NCBI GenBank assembly: GCA_963678705.1
Contig: OY783204.1
Coordinates: 20,904,759 to 20,968,758 of the forward strand
Length of the DNA stretch: 64,000 bases
Direction of reading: 5' to 3'
Source of the DNA: Panorpa germanica
Lineage: Eukaryota > Arthropoda > Insecta > Mecoptera > Panorpidae
A program made the translations under genes and the position numbers. This document shows, in pieces, positions 1-11,300 of this stretch. Position 1 is the first letter of the stretch. Each line of letters opens with the position of its first letter. Under the pieces are notes generated by a model. The model did not search any database. It was not told where the DNA came from and saw only the letters and a program-made list of their open reading frames with translations.

Positions 1-2
1 TG

Positions 3-176
3 AAGTTGCATACTCACGGGGCGTTGCTACATACGTTGGATGATCTCTTAGGCAACGAAGCGTTGCTTCAACTAGAATTGAAGGCGTTGACTCCAGTATT
101 TAAAGATCCTATTAAAAAATATTGGTTCGAAGAAATTATTGATAATAATATAAACCTATGGGAAGTTAATATGTGA
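3..176 (+). CDS. terminal coding exon of an unrecognised gene
   Basis: The frame is open from the first bases of the window to a TGA at 174-176, giving about 57 residues. It starts KLHTHGALLHTLDDLLGN and ends NNINLWEVNM. It is leucine- and acid-rich, looks helical, and is clearly less AT-rich than the sequence after the stop. I do not recognise the family. No start codon or splice acceptor is visible inside the window, so this is the 3' end of a gene that begins to the left. It is on the same strand as srGAP, whose own 5' exons are not visible between here and 8310. It could therefore be a gene nested in an srGAP intron, the true upstream neighbour, or an alternative last exon. Coding status is likely, identity unknown. 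Confidence 0.5.
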   Translation, partial: KLHTHGALLHTLDDLLGNEALLQLELKALTPVFKDPIKKYWFEEIIDNNINLWEVNM

Positions 177-1034
177 TATAAATATATTTTAAATATTTGT
201 TTTTATATCTATTTATATAATTATTATTCACAGTACAAGATAATTAGTAACAAAATTTATAGATAATTTTACTTAGGATGAAATTTGGTAAAATATTTGA
301 GATATTTATTTTTCTATAAATACGGTGTAAACCAAGAATGCGATAATTTTATCGCCTGTATAATCTATACAATTATTTGCAAATCTAATGTCGGTATGAC
401 ATAAAACATAATTCTTTACATAATATTGCAATATGTGTCGGCATTCCAAAACAATTAAGCATTGCATAAAAAGAATGAACAAAAAATTAAATTTGAACGT
501 TCTGTTTAAAATCGCACAAAACGGCTGAAGTCTGCGCAGGTGTTCTTACATCACCTAAAAAAACTAGGTTCAGTAAAGAAGACCACGGGAAAGAAATGCG
601 CAAAAAAAGCCAACCATTGTAAATGCTCACACAAAAAATACACACCTTATTAATTTTTATATACTTACCTTATACTCGTATTACAGAATATTATTATTAT
701 AAAACAATCATCTATACAATATTAAATTCACACATCCAAATGGTATGGCTTGTTATAATATCATTATGTGTTCATATTATTCTCTCATCATGTACTTCAA
801 ATACAGCCCGAGGGAGGAAGACCTCGTGGTGGTTAGAGATAACAGAGAAACAAGACCAAAAATTTCGCTTCACTTTTTTTATTTCTATTTTCCGAGAAAC
901 CCCTTTTAATCGAACTATATATTCCTATATTAAATACGTTATCATATAATAATATCTCCAATTGCAATGGAATCGTTCTAAAAAAAAGCGGAATAATTTG
1001 ACTACACATTAAATATTGTATATAATAGCAAGTG

Positions 1035-1660
1035 CATTAGGGCTCTAACACTGCAACAGAATACTTGCGACACTGACCTTTTCAGTAGTGTTTATTAGAG
1101 TTGCTTCGCATTAGTACTCTTTATCATGCGATGAAGTTTCTACATTCATGCTTATCAATACACCACTGTTGGGAAATAATTATCAGTTAAAGTGTAAATC
1201 AAATTGTCTATTTTCCACCTCGATACATCCAACAGGCGTCTAAAAAGAAGGTGGCACTTTGATCTACATACGTATGAACCATATTATTAATACGAACATT
1301 TGAAATACATCTTCCCCAGTAAACATTTTGGAGTCACCATCATATTGAAAATGCGTATGATTTTTTTTTGTCATAAAAGAGTTCATTTACAGTTCAGTTT
1401 CTCACAGTCGTTCATATGAAATGTCTATTTTATCGGTTACAAATGACGAAACCACTCCACCTGTCGGAATACAAATTAACATAAAGTTGATGCGAACTAT
1501 AATTGAAGTGCAATAGTGATAGAAATTTCACAAAACAGGACACTTCACCAAATTTTTTACTGGGATGGTACAGACATATTGATAGACATTAAAGTAGAAT
1601 CTTGTTTCACGATGTAGTGTCCGATGTAGTGAAAAGCTTAGTGTGAGAGAGACCTTATAT
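1035..1660. mobile_element. degenerate inverted-repeat element with a nested MITE
   Basis: The left part (about 1035-1290, with 'cagtagtgtttattag' and 'gaagtttctac') and the right part (about 1575-1660, 'attaaagtagaatcttg' to 'gtgtgagagagacc') read as inverted ends of one family that recurs near 9258-9670 and 55862-56870. The segment 1314-1564 inside it is a different element (the CCCAGTAAACA family). Ends are approximate because the copies are diverged. Confidence 0.4.
1314..1564. mobile_element. MITE, CCCAGTAAACA family, copy 1
   Basis: It begins CCCAGTAAACATTTTGGAGT and ends with the inverted form CCAAATTTTTTACTGGG, giving terminal inverted repeats of about 17 bp over about 250 bp. The interior ('gaaatgtctattttatcgg', 'accactccacctgtcgga') matches copies at 27546-27756, 29816-30038 and 62089-62343. 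No coding capacity; a non-autonomous DNA transposon. Confidence 0.75.
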
Positions 1661-4600
1661 GACGATGAACGAATTTTTCGTGTTCATATTTATGGCCTAT
1701 GCACACATATGGATATTTTTCTAGATCGCTTTTACAAAAACGTGGTTTTGCCTGTTCACATTAGTCTTTTGTCCTTTTTTCATTTGTATTTTTTTTCTGT
1801 TCACTAAAAAACTGATAAAATCTGTTAACGAAATATGAAGTGTTCAAGGCCAGTGTTTGGTGCTACTGTTAGAATTGCGGGCATTTCTTAGACTGCGGAT
1901 GTGAATGCAAGACATATGAAGTATATACGATACGAGTGTTATATATTGTACATACAGACATGTACTTGCAAAAAACTGGTCCTGCTTGATAAACAACTTT
2001 TGTTTTCAAAGCAAGAGAAAAGAAACGGCCGGGGTAAAGCATTTTAAAATCTCAATTAAAATTGAAAGTGAAATAAATAATATTTTAAACATATACAAAA
2101 TATATCTGTTGACATTAATTTATAGCATTAAATGGCACAATTTTGATAGGATTATGTAAAATTGACGTTTCTATAATTTATGAGAATTGTGTGGGCTTTA
2201 TTTTTATTTGTAGACGAGTTGAATATCTGTGGGTTTTTTTTGTCCATCAAAAGATGTTAAATCTGTAAAAAATCAAGCTTAATGTGATATACATATTTAT
2301 ATTATAAAAGAACCAATTTTTACCTTTAAACATATCTACTATGTAAATGCTACACTCGATTGTACTATATTGAATATTTATAATTCCGAACTAATAAAGT
2401 CATGAAAAGTCCCGATTTTCAAAAAAATTAGGTACGTGCCAGAAAACCTATTGACTACCAAATATTTTTATTTAATAGTCATAATATTTTTGTTTAATTA
2501 TTAATAATTATACTCGTATATTAATATATATGATTTTCATTAAAATTATGAAATTATAAAGAATTTTCTATTCTAATGATTTACTTAAATTTATGACATT
2601 TTCTAGTAAGAAAAAATATTGCCTTTTTTTTGTATTTTCCCTAACTTCATTATTATCCAACTGTTCACGACTAATACTGTTTCCAGTGGTAAGAATTGAT
2701 ACTAAGTTAAACTTAGTGATAACTTAAGGATACTCTAAAACACCTTGCATCTGGTAATAATATCGCTAATTTCACGATAACGTTAATCATTGAAACATTT
2801 TGGTAATTTTGCTGCAGTGCAGTATATTTATATTTAATTGCAATTATCTTTTAAGTTTTATCATTTTCTATTGGACAAAAAAACCATATTGTGAACCGGC
2901 AGTTAAAAAAATGTACAATGCGTACAATTTTGCTACACAAAAATAAAATATCAATACATTCGTTAAGTTTTCTAAATCAGGACCATATTATGTACGTCAT
3001 TTTCAGCGATCTTAAAATATTTTCGCTGATTATGGCATATAGAATAAGTCTCTAATAATGAAATTTTGAATTATATATTTGCGTCATTAAATATTATGCA
3101 TTTACTTTCTTTCATTATAAAAATAAATACGCATTACGTAAATATTTAAATTTATGCATTTCTATTTTCAAAATAATATTACTTGCCTAAAATTATTACC
3201 AAATTCAACATTTATTACAGTACAGTAAATCGGGTATTAAGGGAAAAGCAAGAATTCATTTTACTTTACATTTTACTTAAAAATAAGAGTGTTATCAGTT
3301 AAATATTATTTTGAACTTATGAAATCTTGTGTCATGCGTCAATAATTACATTATTTTATAATAATTACTATCTTTATTTTATTTAAATTATTGTATTTAA
3401 TATAATTAATTTTATTTCTTTATCTTACATAAGTTGAAATGTTCATGTTAGGTTAAACCTTAAATTAACATTAAAACTTAGTGAGTGAGAATAGGGTTTT
3501 ACGGTTTGAAGATAGATCAAAGAAACTAATTGCACTCATTGATGGCAAATGCAATATTGGGATCTTTTGAATGCGGGCCTTCTGTATTAATTACACAAGT
3601 GGAAAAATGTTAACCTAAAAAAAAAACCGGTGAATTTCGGAAACAGTAATATGACTGAAACCTCATCTTATTTTATAATAAAAAATAAAAAATAAAAAAT
3701 AAATAAGGAATAAAATAAAATATAAAATAATATAATTATTTGAAAAAGAAAAAGAGTTGCCGTCTACTACTACTGCAATATTATATTTTAACCTGCAAAT
3801 TAAAAACCGTAATTTTTTACATAACCAAATTTTAAATAACTTTTTATATATGAACTATATTAATGATAATATATTTTTTAATGTAAAAAATACGTAACTG
3901 TGCTTATATTAGTGTGATATCGGATAGACAATATAACCTGTACGATCTATTCAATTTAGAAGAGAGGATATTAACGCAGTCCGCAGGACCACAATTGAAA
4001 AAGTTCTTCCGATATATTAAATGATTTGAACATATAATCGGAAAGTATTATGACAAACCGACATGTGAAAGATTAATTTTATATCCGATTAATTTTAATA
4101 ACGGAAGTTAGTTCCGGATGATTTTGGCATACACAATCACAAGTTCACATAATTTTTTACATGCAAAACAAATCCATACAAATATTCAAATACTCAAATC
4201 TACAATTTACGTAATATTTATGTAGCAGATACGATTTGTGATAATTATTACGTAAATGTTACATGAATTTCAACGGGTAACCTTCATAATTAACTTTAAT
4301 GAAATATATTTACGTAAATAGTGAGAATTTAATTTGTTTCAACATTGTATATTAACAAATATTTATGTTTCTAATGCTATTTAGACATTGTCGAAATATT
4401 TTAGAACACAATAACACATAAAGCAACCTACCTACACATTAATACTAGCAAAACGTTCTAATTAGAATAAAAATACAATACCAAATTTCATCAGATTATA
4501 AAAGTATTCTTTTTCATTTTTTTAATTATTTCTTTTTTAGATTTACTTGTACTAAAGTACCTATTATGTATTTATTAATATATTCATTAGTTTATAAGAT

Positions 4601-5114
4601 AGAAGATTTTTTTATTATTAAACTTATTATATTTTTATAAAATATATTTGGTGTTTTTTTTATTATTTTTTAATCTTAATTTTAAATGTGTGTTTTTGAT
4701 TATTTTTCTATTAGCTATAATTCTAAACATATGCCGGAAGTCCCGGGATGATAATTGCCTTCCCGCGCACTTGGCTGCGCTTATCTTTTTTTGCATATCC
4801 GTCGATTATTAATATTAATTCATCGATATAATTATATGAACAATTCAACGCAGTAGCATCATTAAATAATATTGGTTGCCAGGAGACTTTGTTACTTGGA
4901 AGTAATAGACTTCTATCTTAACTCTTATTCTATCATTTTAATTCTTCATTTAAGTCTTATTTATCTTTCAACTTTTAACAAGATATGCCATTTTTAATTT
5001 CGCACCATTTATTAATTGTCAACATACAACCGTGTTTACGATAATATTCCGCAAATATTGTGTTCCATTATTAATCTCAGAATTTGTATTTTAGATTAAA
5101 CTAAATATATCCCC

Positions 5115-5185
5115 ACTTTTCCAGAAACTATTTCGTTTTTCTGTTGATTTAAAATGACATCTGTTGTTGAAAGACCAAAAATAAA
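5115..5185. mobile_element. half copy of the AAATCAATAGAAAAA fold-back family
   Basis: The stretch 'tttttctgttgatttaaaa' followed by 'tgttgttgaaagacc' matches the right arm of the elements at 16130-16292 and 56046-56232. No left arm is visible, so this is a truncated copy. Confidence 0.5.
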
Positions 5186-6716
5186 TAACCAACAAAGCTG
5201 GGTGAAAATTATATCCTAATATATAAAATTAATTTCACTCCTTCTGGCATAGGGAAGAGCAGCGCTGCCAAACGATGTTTCAGCATTGTGAGATTATATT
5301 GTTATTATTACACTGGATCTTCATATGATCTGTAAGCATACATATATACAGGTTGTCCCTTAAGAAACATTTCACACTTAGAGGGTCTTCCAGAATATCA
5401 ATAATTGTCCTATATAAAAACATTACCATCTTAAAATAACTTTTGTTAACTTGTCTTGAACTTTTGTTAAGACTATATACTTTTCTTAACGGATTAGAAC
5501 TTTTGTCGGTTTATCGAAAAGCAATTTGACAGAAATACCAATACATTGTTATTAAATTAATACAAGACTTTAAAAACCATTTACTGCTATGTTCATTTAA
5601 TATGTAATATTGTATAATATTGCATAAGAAACTTTATTGACGTCGAAAAACATAAATTCATGTTGAAAGATAAGTTTTGTTATGTAATCTTACAGTATAT
5701 TACTCCAGTTTTTAGTTCTTTATTAAATATCCAAAAATTGACGGATTTACTATTGTTATCATGGTAGTTAATTACGTCAATATTTCGAGAAATAACCTTA
5801 TTTATTTTTCGTTTTATATCACGACATTATATTGAAACATTATGGGTCGACACAACTGCTAGCTTTGACGTTTAATTATGCATATCTTTTACACTTCTCT
5901 TGTTTAACAGTGATGGTAAAGGTTGGCAAATGGTAGTGGGAAAGAAAAGGAAGGAATGATGTCAATTAGTCAATTTTAGGTATTGACAGCCTTAGATATT
6001 GAACTTTATCAATATACAATACAATTTTATATAAATTCAGTTTGGTTCACAACCCAATTATTTAAAAAGTAAAGGTTCAGCTGGAATATTTTATAAAAAA
6101 TAATCTTTCCTTCAAGTTACTTACTTATTCAAATAATACGTGTAAAGATTTATAAGTATGTATATAGTATATAATTTATTTTAATAAGTTGCTAGACTCG
6201 TATGTGTATTGCACATAAGAATCAAAGTTCACTGCTGTCACTAATTTGAATAATGCTTGTGTAATAGGAGGAACCAGGATAACTGAAACTCGCTAAACAA
6301 TCTAATTATATATCAATTACATATTAAATAGATTTAGTGCTCTTTGTACGTAAGATAAACTGTAAGATAAATTGTAATGATACATAGGAAACATTTAATA
6401 AAATATCAGTAGATAAAACATGGTAAATGTAGTATACTCGTAAACAGTAGCGCACTGGCCAGAGTGTTAGGTTTCTAGGAGCAATCCGCCACTGCTCGTA
6501 AGTCCATTATAATTGTGAAACAGTTGCTGATTAAAAAAGAAAAAACTTTAATAACAATTAGAATTGGCGAGAAATGAGAAATGTAAATGTGATTGAATAT
6601 AAATGAATGGGTTATGAAAACTGCACTGTATGTATAGGTATATTAATAAAGTTAACTATTAGGATATCAAATTCAAAATATTTTTATTCAATTTACAATA
6701 TTATATAAATTATTAA

Positions 6717-7470
6717 GGAAGTACAGGACGTACCGTCAATGCAAAAAGTTTATCTCTCGGTAATACGAAATGCAAAATGCGAAGTACATGAGGGACGAGC
6801 AAATATTAGGACTGTACCTTTGAAAATGAATTTTTCAATTCCCTATTAAACTGCTTTTTGCTTGTTCAAATGATTTTTTTATGCATATAATAGTTTAATA
6901 AATTAAAAAATACCTATAATTAGTATCAAATTTATATTAATTCAATTTAAATACAAATTAAATATTTTGAAAAAGGAATAATAAATTTTGCAACGCTGCA
7001 AATTTACGTGTGTTGGCGCATGCGTGATTTGGTTCTTTGACCAATAAATTGTTATATTTTATATAACATTTATTCCGATTTTGAATTTCCCGCTCAAATT
7101 GGAATTTGCAACGTTGCCGGCTCATAACCCACATTTACTGTTTCTTAAAGGTTTTATTTAATTATTTTCGTATATAGGTATCCTTTTGATAATTTTCTTT
7201 TTGCAATAGTTACAGAAAAGATTATTTTATATACACCTAGTTTTTGAAAGCCGTGTCACCATTTTTTTATAGTTAAAAGTTATATTATGTGGTGAAATTG
7301 AGCTAAAAATTATGATTTGTATGGAAAATGACTATTTTTAATCATGTATAAAAAGAAAACTATGAACCCTAGGTCTCATAAATTTTGAGACAGCATGTAT
7401 TTTAACTATTTGTACCGACCCTCCAAATTTCACAACGTTTTCATCATTTACGTTAACCTCCTGTACCTCC
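6717..7470. mobile_element. TTAA-flanked non-autonomous DNA transposon, copy 1
   Basis: The ends are TTAA-GGAAGTACAGGACGT on the left and CCTGTACCTCC-TTAA on the right, so a TTAA target duplication flanks inverted repeats of about 11-15 bp. The full 750 bp recurs in inverted orientation at 42706-43455. TTAA duplication is the hallmark of piggyBac-type transposases, so this is probably a non-autonomous relative. No transposase reading frame is present. Confidence 0.7.
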
Positions 7471-8309
7471 TTAATATTAAAATACTCTTGTTTGTTCTTT
7501 AATAATTAAAGGGGTCCTCTTCCTTCCTTGCCTAATCTTTTCCTCACTATGAATTGTCATCGCTGTTAAACAACTGATTATAAAAGAGATGCAAAATTAA
7601 ACGTCACTTCCTACTTATAGCTGTGTCAGGAATCCATAAAGTTTTTATATTATGATGGGGAATAGAACAATAAATAAAATGGATTACTTATTATATTCTA
7701 AACTTCAAAACGATCTAATGACGTTCAAAATATGGCTAAAGCTCATTCCCACTCACTGTTTTGATATTAAATTTATTGTTTTTATTTTAGTTTAGTTAAT
7801 TTAGTTGGCGCGCATGCAAATTTTGACAGTTCAACAAAATTGAATGTGGAATAATTAAAATTGCTGTTTTTAATAACAATTAGCAATAGAAATTGTTTGT
7901 ATTTCTTAATTTTTGGCAAACTGACATTGAACTTTTTTTAAATATAAGTTCTACTTATACTTCTATTATTCTACTCTATTTTTTAGGTTATAATATAATA
8001 TAGTTTTTCTTAATTTAATATTTTTAATTTAAAACATTGAACCTTGCAAAGTTCTAATAAAACTAAGAAAACTTAAAGCAGTTAATGAGAATGATACTTA
8101 ACAATTAAACAGTAAAACGAAATTCAAATTTTAAATAGCTATATAAGTTTTTGGATATTTAATAATATAAAAACGTATAAATTAAACACCTTATATAAGT
8201 TGTGACTAGACAGAATCTTGATCCATCCTCAAAACAAACTAGGCACGACACTAAATAATACTATATTATTTTTGTTTTGTTACTAACACTTTTCTTTCCT
8301 TATTTTCAG

Positions 8310-11300
8310 CGTAAAAGTAAATATGCAGATGCACGTCTGAAAGCACTGAAGGCCCGCAACGAATACGTACTCTGTTTAGAAGCTTCTAACACAACAATCC
8401 ACAAATATTTCGTCGAAGATTTATCGGACCTTATAGACGTGAGTATTTTTTTACATTTAATAGAAAATTTTAGCTTCATAATACAAAAATGTAGACGACT
8501 GTTAATCTTTATTATTTTGTAGTGCATGGATTTCGGATTTCACAATTGCGTGTCCCGGGCGCTCCTGATGCACGTGTCCGCAGAGGAATCGCGTTGTCGG
8601 GGTCTTCAAGCAGGGGCAGACTCTTTAACACAGAATATTCTGGCTTTAGACTCTCGTGCAGATAAACAACGCTTCCTCGAAGCAAATCACCAGGCCTTTA
8701 TGATCCCCAAAAAATTAGAATTTCAAGGGCAACGGGGTGATGAGGTAGACAATGTACAAAACTTTTTTATTCTTTTTTTTATATATATTATTTCTATGTA
8801 AATGTATGAAAATTATTATTTAAATTTATTTAATTAGGATCCGGAACTCGAATTACAAAAAGCGTTACGTGTGGAAATGGAAAATCGATTAGAACAACTA
8901 CGTCAAAGAGTGCACAGTTTGAGAACCGAATCTGAGGAAGTTTGGAAAACTCTGGAAACGGCGGAGACCTCTTTATTGGATATGTTAAATGCTAAGGTAA
9001 AACAAATATGCGTTATACTGGAAAAGAATATTTTTTCTTGTGTAATTCGAAAATTATTTGCAAATCTCATATCGCCTTACAAATAAAGCTGTTATTAAAT
9101 TTATACCAGGAATAAAGCCCGTACAGACAGGCTTATTATCAGTTTATACCTGGTATAAATTTTATAACAGGTTTATTTGTAAGGCGGTTAGAATCGTTTC
9201 CATCCCGTGAGGTTAAATTCTGTAACGTATCTATATTTTAACACAATGTTTTTTACAGAGGAAAGGACTGCTTTCGTCCTCTGATTTTTTCAGTATAGTG
9301 TATTAGTTGTTTCGCATTAGCAAACCTTATCAAAGGAGCTTTCACCTTCACTGATACAGCACGTATTGTATGAAATACACAAGCATACGTCCATATTCAT
9401 AATATGGGTCATATTATGTTTATTAAAGTTAGTTGTATATTTCTCCACTCTCTGACATAGATGCAACTTCGTACAGAACAATCGCGGTCTTCTTTATGTT
9501 AACGATTTCATGTACAGCGAATCGTTGAGAGGAAAAAAACAATACAGATTTATATTATACACTTGCATTACCTTCGATACAGTGGTGTATTGCTACACGT
9601 TAAAGTAGAAACTTCATCTCATTGAATACACCCTACCGAAAAAGTCAACGTTCCAGTGTGATAATAGCCTTAATCAGCCGCCCGCATGTTATGGTCGAAT
9701 ATGCAACTCATGGAATATAACGATATTGTGTAAAGTCCGATCTAAATGTGCATACATTTTAATTATATGCAAATCAAATGTATATACATATAATATATAT
9801 TTCTATTTGTTGTATACCCTCATATTATATTCGTTTTCAATAAAATATAATTAAAGCACAAATTTCCAGAAATATAAATCTGATAAAATATAACTTTTCT
9901 TTAAAGTAATCCATGACGCAAACTAAAAACTGCATATATAAAGAAGATATCTATTATTTTAGGATTACGACTGTTCCATGTTATTCGGAGATAGTCCAGC
10001 GGGAACTTACAAACCACCGGAAGTCACAGTACTCAAAGCTCGTGCTGATCGCCAGGAAACGGAAGAATTTTATCTGACAGTACGTATTTTATTATATATA
10101 TATTTTTTTTAATTATTTATTTATTTGCCTTGACTTTTATTCGTCATAGTCACCATCAAATATTTTTTTTACATTTTATAATTCTATTTTAAAAATTTCT
10201 AAATATTTAAAAAATATATTAATTAATTTTGAATCACTTAACAAAAATTTAGTATTAACAGGAAAAGTTTTAACCATATCTAATATTTCACTATTGAATT
10301 TTGATCTTTCTAAACTATAATTTATGCATTCAAATATAATATGATCCAAAGTTCCTTCTTCACCACTTTGACATCTATCGTCGAATTTAATATTAATTTT
10401 GTACAGGTGAGCTGGAGTTTTACAATGATTACTTTTGATTCTGATATTTTATTATAATATTGCATATTTACTAAATAATAGTTAAAAAATGAATACTTAT
10501 ATATTGTTGCTTTAATAAATGATTAGTAAATTGGTAAATTAAATAACGCTCACTTTGTATAAAGGCAACAATAGTGACGTATGCTAACGGTTAATCTTAT
10601 AATCTATATAGTAAATATATTCTTAACATAAAATTTTCTATTATTTTTAGAAATTCCGCGAATATTTGCTGGGCACATCCCGAATAGCGCGTCTGGATTC
10701 CAAACATGAGTACCTACGGCAAGTGCTACAAGAAGATCCAACCGGAAGTGCGACTGCGCCATTAGGAGTATCTGGAGGTCCAGGAAAACCTCGACGGAAA
10801 CGTATTGGTAGGCGACATTTATCAGGACAACCAAAATTATTTGGAGGATCACTAGAAGAATATTTGGAAACTACTAGTCAAGAAATACCTCTGATAATGA
10901 AGAGTTGTATAAGAGTTATCAATTTATATGGTAAGTTATTACTTTCAAGTACCAATTTTAAAACTAATAAATATATTTACTAATTTGAATTTGTTTCTTT
11001 GTAGGTCTTCATCATCAAGGTATTTTTAGGGTCTCCGGGTCACAAGTCGAAATAAATAACTTCCGCGAATGTTTTGAAAGAGGTGAAGATCCTTTAGCGG
11101 ATGTTACAGATGCCAGTGATATAAACAGTGTAGCCGGAGTTCTCAAGTTATATCTGCGAGAGTTGAGAGAACCATTATTTCCTATTATATATTTCGATCA
11201 CTTCATGGAATTGGCGCGTACGTATTTTACAATAGGAATTGTAGATATAGGGGAGAAAAAATCTATCCTGTGAGGATTAAAGTGGTTTATATTTTCAGAA

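Larger units (their letters stand above)
177..8309. other. 8.1 kb without recognisable exons
   Basis: This AT-rich stretch separates the left-edge exon from the first visible srGAP exon. I found no srGAP-like F-BAR N-terminal coding sequence in it. It holds a nested pair of inverted-repeat elements (1035-1660), half of a fold-back element (5115-5185) and a TTAA-flanked element (6717-7470). The open frame at 623-949 has AT-rich, low-complexity composition and is probably spurious. The remainder shows only A/T runs such as the AAAAAT repeats near 3670-3735. Confidence 0.5.
8997..9962 (+). other. srGAP intron with transposon remnants
   Basis: The intron runs from GTAAAACA to TTTTAG. It contains the 115-bp fold-back MITE at 9073-9187 and a diverged inverted-repeat element at about 9258-9670. 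No additional exon is seen. Confidence 0.6.

Noticed and set aside
623..949. 108-codon open frame
   Set aside because: AT-rich low-complexity translation (YYYY, repeated Ile), no splice or family support.
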